A DNA stretch of 64,000 bases from Keguizhuia sedimenti (GCA_030715135.1 JAUYVH010000005.1:62001-126000); one strand, 5' to 3'; counted from the first letter of the stretch, positions 53,444-64,000 are shown. The notes: a model not told the origin generated them from the letters alone. Program-made: numbers and translations.

Positions 53444-54790
53444 TCAGCGTCCGATTCCGTAATAAGCCAGCCCGGCGGCTTCGACATCCTTCCTGTCGTA
53501 GAGATTACGCCCATCGAAAACGGCTTTCTGGCTCAATAAGGCTGCCAATCTATGCAAATCAGGCGCACGGAATTCACGCCATTCCGTGACCAAAGCCAAA
53601 ACAGCGGCTCCCTGCACGGCATCCCACGGCGAATCTGCGAACTTCAGCATTTCACTGCATTGCTGTTCGCCGAATTCCTTCAGGAGAATGCGTTGGGCCT
53701 CACTGATTGCGACGGGATCATATGCCTGGATGCGGCAGCCTGCGGCCAGAAGCTGGCGAATCAGCACCAGGCTCGGTGCCTCACGCATATCGTCGGTATT
53801 CGGTTTGAATGACAATCCCCATAATGCGATCGTCGTGCCCTTCAAACGCTCGGCTCCTCCGAAATGCCGGCAAATCTTGCTGAACAAAACATTCTTTTGC
53901 AAATCGTTGGCTGCTTCAACCGCCTCCAGGACACGCAAGCTTTTGCCATTGTCATTGGCGATCTTGACGAGCGCCTTGACGTCTTTCGGGAAACACGATC
54001 CGCCGTATCCGACGCCGGCATACAAAAAATGAGGGCCGATACGCGGATCGGAACCGATGCCGTACCGGACGGCCTCAATATCCGCGCCGAGGGCTTCCGC
54101 GACATTGGCCAGTTCATTCATGAAGCTGATGCGCGTGGCGAGCATTGCATTAGCGGCGTATTTCGTCAGTTCCGCGCTGCGCACATCCATTTCAATCAGT
54201 CTGTCATGGTTTCGATTGAACGGCTTATAGAGCTGCCTCATCACGCTCGTCGCAGAAGGATCGTCGCTTCCGACAATGATGCGGTCCGGGCGCATGAAGT
54301 CGTCCACCGCAGCGCCCTCCTTCAGGAATTCCGGATTGCTGACGACATGAAATGCAATGTTCAGCTCCCGTTTGCGCAGTTCGTCCGCGATAGTCGCGCG
54401 CACCGCATCGGCCGTCCCCACCGGCACGGTGGATTTATCGACTACCACGACCGGGCGGGTAATGCGTTCGCCGATACTGCGCGCCGCGGCGAGCACATGC
54501 GACAGATCTGCGCTTCCATCCTCATCGGGTGGCGTGCCGACTGCTATGAAAATCACGTCGCCGTGATCGATCGCTTTGTCATAACTGGTCGAAAAAATCA
54601 GGCGTCCCGCTGCATGGTTGCGCTGCACGACGGTTTCCAGGCCTGGCTCATGAATGGGAATGCCACCTGAATTCAGCATATCGATTTTGCGCGCATCCAG
54701 ATCCAGGCACAGAACCGTATTGCCCGAATCCGCAAAGCAAGCGCCGGAGACTAGGCCGACATAGCCGGTTCCGATAACAGTGATTTTCAT
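53444..54790 (-). CDS. ugd: UDP-glucose 6-dehydrogenase
   Basis: This 448-residue enzyme oxidises UDP-glucose to UDP-glucuronate with two NAD+. The Rossmann motif is [19 protein letters not shown] at residues 4-22. The catalytic cysteine is in [14 protein letters not shown]. The C-terminal UDP-binding domain includes [18 protein letters not shown]. It supplies precursors for capsule, LPS sugars or L-Ara4N. It is 204 bases upstream of the operon above and on the same strand. Confidence 0.96.
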   Translation of the reverse strand: MKITVIGTGYVGLVSGACFADSGNTVLCLDLDARKIDMLNSGGIPIHEPGLETVVQRNHAAGRLIFSTSYDKAIDHGDVIFIAVGTPPDEDGSADLSHVLAAARSIGERITRPVVVVDKSTVPVGTADAVRATIADELRKRELNIAFHVVSNPEFLKEGAAVDDFMRPDRIIVGSDDPSATSVMRQLYKPFNRNHDRLIEMDVRSAELTKYAANAMLATRISFMNELANVAEALGADIEAVRYGIGSDPRIGPHFLYAGVGYGGSCFPKDVKALVKIANDNGKSLRVLEAVEAANDLQKNVLFSKICRHFGGAERLKGTTIALWGLSFKPNTDDMREAPSLVLIRQLLAAGCRIQAYDPVAISEAQRILLKEFGEQQCSEMLKFADSPWDAVQGAAVLALVTEWREFRAPDLHRLAALLSQKAVFDGRNLYDRKDVEAAGLAYYGIGR

Positions 54791-54984
54791 GTAGCAAATT
54801 CCTTTGCCTATTTAAGTATTAACAGTTTGCGATATATCCATGCGCAATGCGGTGCTCACCACAGCTCAGGCGCATTTTCCGATCAGGCCTTTACGCGTCA
54901 GGCGAGATGATAAGAGAAAACGGACGGCAGCGCACCTGCGTCTTTTTTATGGCAATGATGGCAAACATACGGAACCATACTGGA

Positions 54985-56742
54985 CTATTCCACTACGGCA
55001 TTGCTATCGGTTTCCCGGGAAAACTGAAGTTTATGCAGATTTGCATAAACTCCTTGCTGCCGCAGCAATTCCTGATGCGTTCCTGTTTCCACAATCATTC
55101 CATCGGACAGCACAACGATCCGGCTGGCGCGTTCGATCGTTGACAAGCGGTGCGCAATCACAAACGTTGTCCGGCCCTGCATCAACTGTTCAAGCGCGGC
55201 CTGCACCGCACGCTCGGATTCGGTATCGAGTGCAGAAGTGGCTTCGTCCAGAATCAGCAGCGGAGCATTTTTGTAAATTGCGCGAGCGATGGCCAGGCGC
55301 TGCCGTTGTCCACCGGACAAGCGCGACCCATTGTCGCCGATACGCGTGGCCAATCCCTCCTGCATCCCGGCGATCATATCGTTCAGATACGCGCCTTCCG
55401 CAGCCGCTTTGATCCGCTCCGGATCGGGACTCTCGTCGCCGTAGGCAATATTGGCCGCGATCGTATCGTCGAAAAGGACGACATTCTGGCTTACCATGGC
55501 AATCTGGGCGCGCAGACTGGCCAAAGAAATATCCTCAATTGATTCTCCATCAAGCAGGATCTTGCCGCGTGTAGGCGAATAGAAACCGGGCAAAAGATTG
55601 ACCAGCGTGGATTTTCCTCCGCCGGACATGCCGACAAAAGCGATCGTTTCACCCGGCTCCACATGCAGGTTGATGCCCTGCAGCGCCACCTGCTGCTGGC
55701 CAGGATAGGAAAAGCATACATCCACAAAATCAACCTGCCCCCGCGCTCGTTGTGGCAGAACCTTTCCGCCCTGGCGCTCCGGAGCGGAATCGATCAGCTG
55801 GAATACCGATTCGGCGGCTGCAAGCCCTCGCTGCAGCGGTCCGTTTACTTCGGTCAATTGTTTCAACGGGGTCAATAACATCAGCATCGCCGTCAGGAAT
55901 GAGACAAAGCCGCCAACGGTAATTTCGCCCTGGCTCGACTGCATCAGGGCCAGCACCACTACGATTGCGACCGCGAATGCCGTCAATAATTGCGTGATCG
56001 GGACTGTCGCCGCGAAGGTGCTGGTAGTGCGCATGACATAGCGGCGCAAATTCTTGATGCGCTCGCCGAAACGCGCCTTTTCGTATTCTTCACCGCCAAA
56101 GATCTTGATGACCTGATGCGCACGGATGGTTTCTTCTACGACCTGAGTCAATTGCGCGTTGACTGTCAGGGATTCCCGGTTCAATCTTTTCAGGCGCTTG
56201 CCGGTTGTTCGCACGACCAGTGATATGAGCGGAAGCAGAATCAGGGTAATCATGGTCAGCTTCCAGTTCAGGTACAAAAGCCATGCAAGCAGTCCGAGTA
56301 CCGTGAGCGATGCGCGCAAAATGGCGGTGAATACCTTGGTCACCATTTCGCTGATCTGCTGCACTTCGAACATGATGGAGTTGATAACGCGCCCGACGGA
56401 ATGCTGCGCATAGTAGCCGACCGGCACATCCAGCAAGCGGGAAAACATCTGGCGCCGCAATTCATTCAGTACATTGGTCGAGACCCAGGTCATCATGTAG
56501 GTGCTGACAAAGGTCGAAGCACCGCGAACCGCAAAGATGCCAATCACGGCCAGCGGCACCAGCCAGTAAGAAAACTGTGCCTGCCCGGACGCGAATCCCT
56601 GATCCAGCAGGTGCTTGAACAGGAAAGGCACGACCGGCTCGGTGGCGGCGGTCACGATCATCGCCAGCAAAGCGACGAAAAGCCGCTTCTTGTATGGCAA
56701 ATGCAATCGGACCAGGCGCTTAAAATAGGGAGATATGACCAT
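54985..56742 (-). CDS. msbA: Lipid A export ABC transporter MsbA
   Basis: This 585-residue half-transporter has six membrane spans (about 20-300) and a C-terminal nucleotide-binding domain: Walker A GMSGGGKSTL, signature LSGGQRQRLAIARA, Walker B LLILDEATSALD, H-loop AHRLS. It flips core-lipid A across the inner membrane. Length and motifs are standard for MsbA. The location next to ugd and LPS glycosyltransferases supports this over a drug exporter. Confidence 0.93.
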   Translation of the reverse strand: MVISPYFKRLVRLHLPYKKRLFVALLAMIVTAATEPVVPFLFKHLLDQGFASGQAQFSYWLVPLAVIGIFAVRGASTFVSTYMMTWVSTNVLNELRRQMFSRLLDVPVGYYAQHSVGRVINSIMFEVQQISEMVTKVFTAILRASLTVLGLLAWLLYLNWKLTMITLILLPLISLVVRTTGKRLKRLNRESLTVNAQLTQVVEETIRAHQVIKIFGGEEYEKARFGERIKNLRRYVMRTTSTFAATVPITQLLTAFAVAIVVVLALMQSSQGEITVGGFVSFLTAMLMLLTPLKQLTEVNGPLQRGLAAAESVFQLIDSAPERQGGKVLPQRARGQVDFVDVCFSYPGQQQVALQGINLHVEPGETIAFVGMSGGGKSTLVNLLPGFYSPTRGKILLDGESIEDISLASLRAQIAMVSQNVVLFDDTIAANIAYGDESPDPERIKAAAEGAYLNDMIAGMQEGLATRIGDNGSRLSGGQRQRLAIARAIYKNAPLLILDEATSALDTESERAVQAALEQLMQGRTTFVIAHRLSTIERASRIVVLSDGMIVETGTHQELLRQQGVYANLHKLQFSRETDSNAVVE

Positions 56743-56972
56743 GCATCGTTTTAGGTTGCTGCCCGGTTAAACATGGGCCAACCGGAAACCTTGGAAAATT
56801 GATAAAAGAGGAATCATAACGGAACCGGTATGGAGTAAGCCAGGAGCGGAAGGTTCATTGCATGCCAGCATGAACGGGATTTCGTTGCATCATCGCCAAT
56901 ACAGTTAGTTGCGGCATACAGTCTATGAACAGCAGAGACTTTCGCTTCTTCTCTGCGCACTCCGCGCTTTGC

Positions 56973-59900
56973 TTAATACTCAATCATCACCGCTTCCTTG
57001 CCGAGCTTTTCAGCAAGGCTCGACTGCAGTCGGTCGCAAGGCGATACGCGCCAGCTGTCGCCCAATACCAGTTCGCATTCAACGCTTTCACGCATGTAAC
57101 GCAAGGCCAGCGGCAATCCGGTTTCGGAACTGTAGGATGCCAGCATGCTCTTTAGTTGCGCAAGATCGAGCTGTTTTTCAGGAGCGGACACGGACACGAG
57201 AAAACGGCGGCCGTACTGAATGCGCGCCGCTGCGATATCCATCACCTTTTCCGCGCTGATGCGCAAGCCGCCGGAAAACTTGTCTTCCGAGACCTTGCCC
57301 TGCACCGCCAGGAATTCGTCTTCCTTGAACAGCTGCTTGTTGGCTTCATACACTTCGCTGTAAATGGTGACGTCAACCGTTGCGCTGGAATCGTCCAGCG
57401 TCACGATCAGCATCTTGCCGCGCTGGGTCATCTGCGTCCTCATGGCGGCAATCACGCCGGCAATCACACGCGGCTCGCGCGCAGGCTGCAGATCTGCCAG
57501 GCGGGTTCGCGCAAAGCGGCGCGCTTCCTCGGCATAGGCATGGAAGAGATGGCCGGACAGATAGAATCCAAGCGCTGTTTTCTCCTCGGTCAGCTTCTGC
57601 TTGTCGGTCCAGGGGGTTGCTTTCACGTATTCCGGCGGCGTCTCGAATCCGCCATCGGCATCGCCGAACAAACTCACCTGGTTGACCGAGGCTGCCGCCT
57701 GCTCCGCGCATTCCATCGCGTAATTGACCGATGCCAGCAGGATACCGCGATCGACCTTGAAGCAATCGAAGGCGCCGGCGCGTATCAAGGATTCGATGGT
57801 GCGGCGGTTGATCTGGCGCTTGTCCACTCGCTTGGCGAAATCGAACAAATCCGTGAACGGTCCGCCGGCTTCGCGCGCGGCGATGATCGCTTCGATCGCA
57901 TTCTGTCCGGAGCCTTTCACGCCGCCCAGGCCATAGCGGATCTGCTTGGCCTTCTTGCCCGGTTCGCCGACGGGAATGAAATGGTACTGCGACTGGTTGA
58001 TGTCCGGCGGCAGGATTTGCAGGCCGCAGATATCAATGGAATCTTCGACCAGGATCTTCACCTTGTCGGTGTCGTCCATCGCGAGCGACATGTTGGCGGC
58101 CATGAAGGCGGCGGGATAATGCGCTTTCAAATAGGCCGTGTAATACGACAGCAAGGCGTAGGCCGCAGCATGCGACTTGTTGAAGCCGTAGCCGGCAAAC
58201 TTTTCCATCAAGTCGAAGATCTCGTCAGCCTTTTCCTGCGACAAGCCGTTCTTGGCAGCGCCTTCGCGGAAGATCTTGCGATGCTCCGCCATCTCTTCGG
58301 CCTTCTTCTTGCCCATCGCACGGCGCAGCAAGTCGGCGCCGCCCAGCGTATAGCCGCCGATCACCTGCGCCATCTGCATCACCTGCTCCTGATACACCAT
58401 GATGCCGTAGGTTTCGGACAGGATGGGTTCGGTGCGCGGATCGGGATACTCGAATTTCTCGCCGTGCTTGCGGCGGCAGAAATCCGGGATCAGGTCCATC
58501 GGACCCGGACGGTAAAGCGCCACCAGCGCAATGATGTCCTCGAAGCGGTCCGGCCGCGCATCTTTCAGCATGCCTTGCATGCCGCGGCTTTCCAGCTGGA
58601 ACACGGCGACGGTTTTCGCCTTGGTCAAGAGTTCATACGAAGGCCGGTCGTTCAGCGGCAGCTTGTCCAGGCTGAAGTCCGCCAATGCAGGATCGAGCAT
58701 CTTGATGTAACGCACCGCACGATCCAGGATGGTCAGCGTGGTCAACCCCAGGAAGTCGAACTTCACCAGGCCTACCGCTTCCACGTCATCCTTGTCGTAT
58801 TGCGACACCACGCCGGCATCGCCACCCTGCGTATACAGCGGACAGAAATCGGTCAGCTTGCCTGGCGCGATCAACACACCGCCTGCATGCATGCCGATAT
58901 TGCGCGCAATGCCTTCGACTTGCTGCGCGAGGTCGAGCAATTGCTTGACCTCTTCTTCGTTTTCCATGCGCTCGGCCAAGAGCGGTTCTTCCTGGATCGC
59001 GTCGGCGATCGTGACCTGCTTGCCAGGCTTGAACGGAATCAGCTTGGAAATGCCGTCGCAGAAGTTGTAACCCATGTCGAGCACGCGCCCCACGTCACGC
59101 ACCGCGCCCTTGGCCGCCATGGTGCCGAAGGTGGCGATCTGCGACACGGCTTCCTTGCCGTACTTGTCCTTCACGTACTGGATGACTCGGTCGCGCCCTT
59201 CCTGGCAAAAGTCGATATCGAAGTCGGGCATCGAGACGCGCTCGGGATTCAGGAAGCGCTCGAACAGCAGGTTGTACTTCAGCGGATCGAGATCCGTGAT
59301 CTTCAGCGAATATGCCACCAATGAGCCTGCACCGGAGCCACGGCCCGGACCGACCGGCACGCCATTATTCTTCGCCCACTGGATGAAGTCCGCCACGATC
59401 AGAAAGTAGCCGGGAAATCCCATCTTGATAATGACGTCGCATTCGAACTGCAAACGCGCTTCATAACGCGGGCGCTGCTTTTCGCGCTCTTCCTCACTCG
59501 GAAACAGATGATGCAGGCGCGCTTCCAAACCTTCTTTCGCCTGGATTACCAGGAATTCGTCGATCGGAATATTGTTAGGCGTGGGGAAATGCGGCAGCTT
59601 CGGCTTGCCGAGTTCCAGCATCAGGTTGCAGCGCTTGGCGATCTCGATCGAGTTCTGCAGCGCAGCCGGCATGTCGGCAAATAGTTCTGCCATTTCGGCC
59701 TGAGTCTTGAAGCATTGCTGCGCATTGAAGCGCTTGGTGCGGCGCGGATTGGCGAGAATCTCCCCTTCCGCGATGCAGGTACGTGCCTCATGCGCGACAA
59801 ATTCCTCTTCGGACAGGAACTGCATCGGATGCGTCGCTACCACCGGCAGACCTAGCTTGGCTGCCAGTGCAACCGCCTGCCGCACGTGCTGATCCATATT

Positions 59901-60455
59901 CGGGTGACCGGCCCGCTGCACTTCGATATAAAAATGATTCGGAAAAATTTTCGCCCAACGCTGCGCGAAGCGTTCCGCAGCAACCATGTTGCCATTGTCA
60001 ATTGCGCAACCGACATCGCCGGTATGCGCGCCGGAAAGCGCAATCAGGCTTTGCGGCTGGCCGGATTGCAGATTGACCTGCTGTATGGCCTCGAGCCATT
60101 CGATCCGTATTTCGGCACGGCCACGGTAGAGATTGCTCAACCAGGCGCGCGACAGCAGGTCGCACAACTGTAAATAGCCGACGCGGTTTTTCACCAGCAG
60201 CAATAAACGGGAAGGCTTGTCGCGATCATCGTCATTCGTGATCCAGATATCGCAACCGACAATAGGCTTTAACCCTTTGCCGCGCGCCGCCTTATAGAAT
60301 TTGACCATGCCGAACAGATTCGACAAATCAGTAATCGCCAAAGCCGGCTGCGTATCCGTTGCTGCCGCTTTGACAACATCGTCGATGCGCATCAGACCAT
60401 CGACAATGGAATATTCGGAATGAAGACGAAGATGGATAAATTGCGGTGAAGTCAT
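56973..60455 (-). CDS. dnaE: DNA polymerase III alpha subunit
   Basis: This 1160-residue replicative polymerase has a PHP domain at the N-terminus (FIHLRLHSEYSIVDGLMRIDD). The catalytic aspartates are in PDFDIDFCQEGRDRVI. GPGRGSGAGSLVAYSL and GYGFNKSHAAAYALLSY are further invariant blocks, and an OB-fold follows near 990-1070. ATG at 60455 matches the family start; an earlier in-frame codon at 60488 is less likely. It is the DnaE1 type used for chromosome replication. Confidence 0.97.
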   Translation of the reverse strand: MTSPQFIHLRLHSEYSIVDGLMRIDDVVKAAATDTQPALAITDLSNLFGMVKFYKAARGKGLKPIVGCDIWITNDDDRDKPSRLLLLVKNRVGYLQLCDLLSRAWLSNLYRGRAEIRIEWLEAIQQVNLQSGQPQSLIALSGAHTGDVGCAIDNGNMVAAERFAQRWAKIFPNHFYIEVQRAGHPNMDQHVRQAVALAAKLGLPVVATHPMQFLSEEEFVAHEARTCIAEGEILANPRRTKRFNAQQCFKTQAEMAELFADMPAALQNSIEIAKRCNLMLELGKPKLPHFPTPNNIPIDEFLVIQAKEGLEARLHHLFPSEEEREKQRPRYEARLQFECDVIIKMGFPGYFLIVADFIQWAKNNGVPVGPGRGSGAGSLVAYSLKITDLDPLKYNLLFERFLNPERVSMPDFDIDFCQEGRDRVIQYVKDKYGKEAVSQIATFGTMAAKGAVRDVGRVLDMGYNFCDGISKLIPFKPGKQVTIADAIQEEPLLAERMENEEEVKQLLDLAQQVEGIARNIGMHAGGVLIAPGKLTDFCPLYTQGGDAGVVSQYDKDDVEAVGLVKFDFLGLTTLTILDRAVRYIKMLDPALADFSLDKLPLNDRPSYELLTKAKTVAVFQLESRGMQGMLKDARPDRFEDIIALVALYRPGPMDLIPDFCRRKHGEKFEYPDPRTEPILSETYGIMVYQEQVMQMAQVIGGYTLGGADLLRRAMGKKKAEEMAEHRKIFREGAAKNGLSQEKADEIFDLMEKFAGYGFNKSHAAAYALLSYYTAYLKAHYPAAFMAANMSLAMDDTDKVKILVEDSIDICGLQILPPDINQSQYHFIPVGEPGKKAKQIRYGLGGVKGSGQNAIEAIIAAREAGGPFTDLFDFAKRVDKRQINRRTIESLIRAGAFDCFKVDRGILLASVNYAMECAEQAAASVNQVSLFGDADGGFETPPEYVKATPWTDKQKLTEEKTALGFYLSGHLFHAYAEEARRFARTRLADLQPAREPRVIAGVIAAMRTQMTQRGKMLIVTLDDSSATVDVTIYSEVYEANKQLFKEDEFLAVQGKVSEDKFSGGLRISAEKVMDIAAARIQYGRRFLVSVSAPEKQLDLAQLKSMLASYSSETGLPLALRYMRESVECELVLGDSWRVSPCDRLQSSLAEKLGKEAVMIEY

Positions 60456-60518
60456 GACCGGTATTTTACCCGCTGGCAATCCAATCACGAACTGATTTCT
60501 GAATCTTGCCTGCGCGTA

Positions 60519-60524
60519 TATAAT
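60519..60524 (+). promoter_or_regulatory. -10 element upstream of trhO
   Basis: TATAAT lies 35 bases before the ATG of the rhodanese-like gene. No good -35 box is present at 17 bases. The position gives a leader of about 28 bases. Confidence 0.45.
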
Positions 60525-60558
60525 ACTGACAAATCAATGACTTAACCAAATTACACCC

Positions 60559-61446
60559 ATGCAGTCTTCTTCCGTGTTTGTCAATATTTCCGCTTATAAA
60601 TTTATTACTTTCAACGACACCGTTGAAAAGCGCCCGGAGTTTCTGGCTATTTGCAATCAGCTCGGCCTGAGGGGGACGATTTTGCTGAGCCCGGAGGGCA
60701 TCAACCTGTTCCTGGCAGGCACACGCGCCGCCATTGATGCGTTCATGTCGTGGCTGCACAAGGACGAGCGCTTTGCGGACATCGAAGCCAAGGAAAGCTT
60801 TTCGGACGAACAGCCGTTCAGGCACATGCTGGTGAAACTCAAGCGCGAAATCATCACGATGAAAATGCCACTGATCCAGCCGGAAAAAGGGCGTGCGCCG
60901 GTAGTCGGAGCGAAGACCCTGAAGCGTTGGCTAGACCAGGGGCATGACGATGCCGGCAAACCGGTGGTGATGGTAGATACCCGCAATGCGTTTGAAGTCG
61001 ATGTCGGCACCTTCGACAACACCATCGATTACCGCATTGAAAAATTCAGCGAATTTCCGGAAGTGATCGCCAGCCACAAGGATGAACTGGCCGACAAGAC
61101 GGTGGTCACCTTCTGTACCGGTGGCATTCGCTGCGAAAAGGCAGCAATCCATATGCAGAATGTCGGTTTCGACAGCGTGTATCAGTTGGAGGGCGGCATC
61201 CTGAAATATTTCGAGGAAGTCGGCGGCGATCACTATACCGGCGACTGCTTCGTGTTCGATTACCGCACTGCTCTGAATCCAAAACTGGAGCCGGCCACGA
61301 CCGTGCAATGCCCATCCTGCAAAACCATGGTCACGCCGCGCGAACAGTTGTCGCCGCTCTATGTCGAAGGCGTGTCCTGTCCGCATTGCGCCATGCTGGA
61401 AAAAGCGAAAGACACCGTTTCCCAAGCGCTGGCTTTACAGCGGTAA
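60559..61446 (+). CDS. trhO: tRNA uridine(34) hydroxylase, rhodanese-like
   Basis: This 295-residue protein of the UPF0176/YceA family makes 5-hydroxyuridine at position 34 of certain tRNAs using O2. The N-terminal domain has [17 protein letters not shown]. The rhodanese domain (about 120-220) carries C186 in [15 protein letters not shown]. The C-terminal part holds [13 protein letters not shown] and CPHC, likely a metal site. The gene is divergent from dnaE with a 103-base gap. A clear terminator follows at 61495. Confidence 0.94.
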   Translation: MQSSSVFVNISAYKFITFNDTVEKRPEFLAICNQLGLRGTILLSPEGINLFLAGTRAAIDAFMSWLHKDERFADIEAKESFSDEQPFRHMLVKLKREIITMKMPLIQPEKGRAPVVGAKTLKRWLDQGHDDAGKPVVMVDTRNAFEVDVGTFDNTIDYRIEKFSEFPEVIASHKDELADKTVVTFCTGGIRCEKAAIHMQNVGFDSVYQLEGGILKYFEEVGGDHYTGDCFVFDYRTALNPKLEPATTVQCPSCKTMVTPREQLSPLYVEGVSCPHCAMLEKAKDTVSQALALQR

Positions 61447-61494
61447 GGCCTCAAATTGCAATAAGCAACTCCAGCGAAACGAGTTTTTGACGAA

Positions 61495-61526
61495 ATAAAA
61501 GCCAGGCTTGCCGCCTGGTTTTTATT
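61495..61526 (+). terminator. Terminator after trhO
   Basis: AAAAGCCAGGC and GCCTGGTTTTT form an 11-pair stem (one G-T) with a five-base loop and a T-rich tail. It may work in both directions, also ending the pirin transcript. Confidence 0.85.
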
Positions 61527-61588
61527 TTTCCGGTTCGTCAGCTCACATATATGTTCACAGTATGACCTCCGGGCGAACCGCTTCCACA

Positions 61589-62287
61589 TCAGGGCAAATC
61601 GAACAGCAGCACTTCCGCCTGTTTCCCCTGCGTTAATTCAAGCCCGGATTCGTCCTGCAGTTTCAGAGCGTCGCCGGCATGCAGGAGCCTGCCGTTTGCA
61701 TTGATTTCGCCGCGCGCGACATGCAGATAAAAGCGCCGTCCTTCCGGAACCGATAATGCAGCACTTTCCGCGCCATCGAAAAGCCCGGCATATACTTTTG
61801 CGTCCTGGTGGATTTTCACCACTCTGTCGCGGCCATCGGAGTCGGCGATCAGACGCAGCGTTCCGCGTTTTTGCGCGGCATCGAAATGCTTTTCCTCATA
61901 TCCCGGCTCGATTCCCTTTACATTGGGCTCTATCCATATCTGCAGAAAATGCACTTTGTCATCCTTGGAGTGATTGAATTCCGAATGCCGTACGCCGCTT
62001 CCGGCGCTCATGCGTTGCACGCTGCCCGGACGGATGACGCTGCCGTTGCCCATACTGTCCCGATGCGCCAATTCGCCTTCCAGCACATAGGTAATGATCT
62101 CCATGTCGCGGTGTCCGTGGGTGCCGAACCCTGCTCCAGCGCTGACCCGGTCCTCGTTAATGACGCGCAAGGGGCCGAAGCCCATATGCTGCGGGTCGTA
62201 GTAGTCGGCAAATGAAAAGCTGTGCCAGGAATCCAGCCAGCCGTGATTGGCATGCCCGCGTTCCGCTGCGCTCCGTACTTCAACCAT
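61589..62287 (-). CDS. Pirin family protein
   Basis: This 232-residue bicupin opens with SAAERGHANHGWLDSWHSFSFADYYDPQHMGFGPLRVINEDRV. Metal ligands lie in GTHGHRDMEIITYVLEGE (H, H, E), and a further pirin block is VQRMSAGSGVRHSEFNHS. Bacterial pirins such as YhaK or YhhW are redox-sensitive or have quercetinase activity; the role here is unknown. It is a single gene facing trhO. Confidence 0.93.
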   Translation of the reverse strand: MVEVRSAAERGHANHGWLDSWHSFSFADYYDPQHMGFGPLRVINEDRVSAGAGFGTHGHRDMEIITYVLEGELAHRDSMGNGSVIRPGSVQRMSAGSGVRHSEFNHSKDDKVHFLQIWIEPNVKGIEPGYEEKHFDAAQKRGTLRLIADSDGRDRVVKIHQDAKVYAGLFDGAESAALSVPEGRRFYLHVARGEINANGRLLHAGDALKLQDESGLELTQGKQAEVLLFDLP

Positions 62288-62493
62288 GATGTTCTCCGTT
62301 CAATCATTTTGTATATAGGACCATGATAGAAGATTCAAAGATGAGGAAAAAGGGCATAATTTCGAACAATCTGTTCAACCAATGGAAGAATGCCTTTCGT
62401 AACCATGATGCGGATACATCGCATGTTCGGAATGAAATTGACCGCTAGGGCAGCCTTGCAGCGCAAGCCTACTGATATCGGGCCTCTTACGCC

Positions 62494-63375
62494 ATGAATT
62501 ACCGCTATATCGGCCGTTTCGCGCCCTCTCCTACCGGCCCCTTGCATGCAGGCTCCCTGGTCGCTGCCATGGCCAGTTATCTGGATGCCAGAGCGCATGA
62601 CGGAACATGGCTGGTGCGCATCGAAGACATCGATGAAGCGCGCACCATCGACGGCGCGGATGAAGCGATCCTCCTGGCGCTGAGCGCATTCGGCATGCGC
62701 TGGGATGGCGATGTGGTCTGGCAGAGCAGGCGCAAGGGTTTATATCAGGCTGCATTCGATCGCCTGCAGGAACATGTTTATCCCTGCGGCTGCACGCGCC
62801 GTGAAATTGCCGACTCGCGCATAGGCATTGCATCGGACGGCGCAGCGATCTATCCGGGAACCTGCCGATCAGGACTCCTTCCGGGACGTACTCCCCGCGC
62901 CTATCGTTTGCGCATGCCGGACCCGTCCGACCCGGCAGGATGGATCCGCTTTCAGGACCGATGGCTGGGCGAACAAATCCAGCATCTATCAGGAGCCGTA
63001 GGCGACTTCGTGCTGAAACGGGCAGACGGCTTCTGGGCTTACCAGTTGGCCGTGGTCGTGGACGATGCCGATCAAGGGATTACGCATGTGGTGCGCGGAG
63101 CAGACTTGCTGGAATCGACGGCGCGCCAGATCTACCTGCAGCGGCTTTTGCAACTGCCGACACCGGTGTATCTTCATGTTCCGGTCGTTACCAATGCACA
63201 AGGAGAAAAATTATCCAAGCAGACCGGCGCGACAGCACTTGACATCGCGCATCCGCTTACGGAATTGAAGCAGGCCGCCGGTTTTCTGAATCTGCAGATC
63301 ATGCAGCCGCTGTCTGTCGCGCATTTCTGGGAACAGGCGATTGCCGCATGGCGGCTGCGTTTTAGTCTGGAGTAA
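62494..63375 (+). CDS. gluQ: Glutamyl-Q tRNA(Asp) synthetase
   Basis: This 293-residue paralogue of glutamyl-tRNA synthetase lacks the anticodon-binding domain and glutamylates queuosine in tRNA(Asp). The HIGH-like motif is [14 protein letters not shown], and the KMSKS-like motif is GEKLSKQTG. The zinc-site cysteines begin with CGCTRREI. Length is typical. It is convergent with the helicase gene downstream. Confidence 0.95.
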   Translation: MNYRYIGRFAPSPTGPLHAGSLVAAMASYLDARAHDGTWLVRIEDIDEARTIDGADEAILLALSAFGMRWDGDVVWQSRRKGLYQAAFDRLQEHVYPCGCTRREIADSRIGIASDGAAIYPGTCRSGLLPGRTPRAYRLRMPDPSDPAGWIRFQDRWLGEQIQHLSGAVGDFVLKRADGFWAYQLAVVVDDADQGITHVVRGADLLESTARQIYLQRLLQLPTPVYLHVPVVTNAQGEKLSKQTGATALDIAHPLTELKQAAGFLNLQIMQPLSVAHFWEQAIAAWRLRFSLE

Positions 63376-63435
63376 GCGGCAGAGCCGGCAAGGATTCACT
63401 CATGCCGGCGCAAGGCTTGGTACAGGCAGCTAAGC

Positions 63436-64000
63436 TCAGCGCTTGACGAGTCCGCCCAGCAAGGCTGCTTTCTTTTGTGGTTTTGACGCCGAGACGGCGG
63501 CGGAGGAAGTTTTGCCGGTTTCGGAATTTCTTGCCGTTTCAGGAGCCTGATCCGGTTCGTAAGGCTTCAAGAACCAGGGATCGACTTTTTCCTTGCGCGC
63601 CGATGTGCCGTATCCGCTGCTTCCACCGGGAGCTCGACGGTCATTGCGGCGGTCTCCCGCGACGCGGCGATCGTTTCCAATGCGCTCTTCGTCCTGAATG
63701 GTTTTCGGCACAAAGCCATCGAGCTGCACCGGCGACAGCTTTTGCTTGATCAGCTTTTCAATATCGGCGAGAAAGCGCGCGTCCTTGTCGGAATACAGGG
63801 AAATCGCATCGCCGGATGCACCGGCACGGCCCGTACGGCCGATGCGGTGCACATAGTCTTCGGCGTTGTAAGGCAAGTCATAATTGATCACGCAAGGCAG
63901 CTCCGCGATATCGAGGCCGCGCGCCGCCACGTCGGTGGCAACCAGCACATCGATCGCGCCGTTCTTGAAAGCTTCCAGTGCCGCAATGCGTTCCGCCTGC
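63436..64000 (-). CDS. DEAD-box RNA helicase (RhlE-like), 5' partial
   Basis: This is the C-terminal part of a DEAD-box helicase; the frame is open to the right edge, so the N-terminal domain lies outside. Visible are [14 protein letters not shown], motif [15 protein letters not shown], and motif [18 protein letters not shown] basic, glycine-rich tail of about 80 residues follows. These features fit the RhlE group, which assists ribosome assembly and RNA decay. The precise paralogue cannot be told from this part. Confidence 0.93.
   Translation of the reverse strand, partial: QAERIAALEAFKNGAIDVLVATDVAARGLDIAELPCVINYDLPYNAEDYVHRIGRTGRAGASGDAISLYSDKDARFLADIEKLIKQKLSPVQLDGFVPKTIQDEERIGNDRRVAGDRRNDRRAPGGSSGYGTSARKEKVDPWFLKPYEPDQAPETARNSETGKTSSAAVSASKPQKKAALLGGLVKR

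Noticed and set aside
57156..59324. A 722-codon open frame on the plus strand
   Set aside because: It lies wholly antisense to dnaE, whose motifs are unmistakable. The frame is open only because of the codon bias of the gene beneath.
1..64000. CRISPR arrays, prophage or conjugative genes
   Set aside because: No regularly spaced direct repeats, Cas-like proteins, phage structural proteins or relaxases were seen on either strand.

Overview
The window is a chromosomal segment of a betaproteobacterium, most likely Burkholderiales and probably Oxalobacteraceae (Herbaspirillum, Herminiimonas or Noviherbaspirillum type). The reasons are moderate-to-high GC, the housekeeping block yebC-purD-hemF-nadD-rsfS-rlmH-maf-rng, a DUF1631 protein, cyanide-insensitive-type cydAB, and the general protein similarity. 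No phage, plasmid backbone, rRNA operon or CRISPR array is visible. The genus is an inference.

Layout. 1-2.6 kb: a compact operon of an AMP-forming acyl ligase (cut by the window edge), a haem-oxygenase-fold (TenA/HDO-like) protein and an SDR. 2.7-5.5 kb: a secreted TPR-like protein and an OmpR/QseBC-type two-component system. 5.5-7.0 kb: small accessory genes (a zinc-knuckle DUF6980-like protein, a small membrane protein, a DUF4124 protein). 7.1-15.7 kb: a stress / low-oxygen block with a tandem universal stress protein, an eRF1-like 'translational machinery' protein, a DksA/TraR zinc finger, a MacB-like ABC exporter with its HlyD-type adaptor, and a zinc alcohol dehydrogenase. FNR/ANR-like palindromes lie in its intergenic regions. 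15.8-17.3 kb: an orphan cheW, a truncated IS110 transposase and a small element with inverted ends. 17.3-21.7 kb: a Do-type protease, a second two-component system and a secreted beta/gamma-crystallin-like protein, all on the minus strand. 22.3-25.2 kb: a secreted protein coupled to a CapA-family protein, then a decayed stretch with two gene remnants and a second copy of the repeat seen near 17.1 kb. 25.4-29.7 kb: the cydAB quinol oxidase with an FNR-like site upstream, a possible 2H phosphoesterase, a MarC protein and tRNA-Thr(CGT).

29.8-40.6 kb holds fbp, pepN, a DUF4136 lipoprotein, a DUF1631 protein, an atypical SDR, a DMT transporter and a HerA-like ATPase. 40.7-48.0 kb is the conserved housekeeping block (yebC, purD, hemF, nadD, rsfS, rlmH, maf, rng). 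It is interrupted between purD and hemF by a 348-bp, highly structured, MITE-like element that ends four bases before the hemF start. 48.1-56.7 kb is a surface-polysaccharide region: a tightly coupled minus-strand operon (polysialyltransferase-like protein, small membrane protein, two GT9 enzymes, one GT4 enzyme, one membrane protein) preceded by ugd and msbA. 57-64 kb carries dnaE, trhO, a pirin, gluQ and the C-terminal part of an RhlE-like DEAD-box helicase that runs off the window.

The parts most worth a second look are the structured element at 42885-43232, the FNR-like sites linking several operons, the acyl ligase/HDO/SDR trio, and the polysialyltransferase-like gene in the LPS-type operon. 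All functional statements come from reading motifs by eye; no database search was run.
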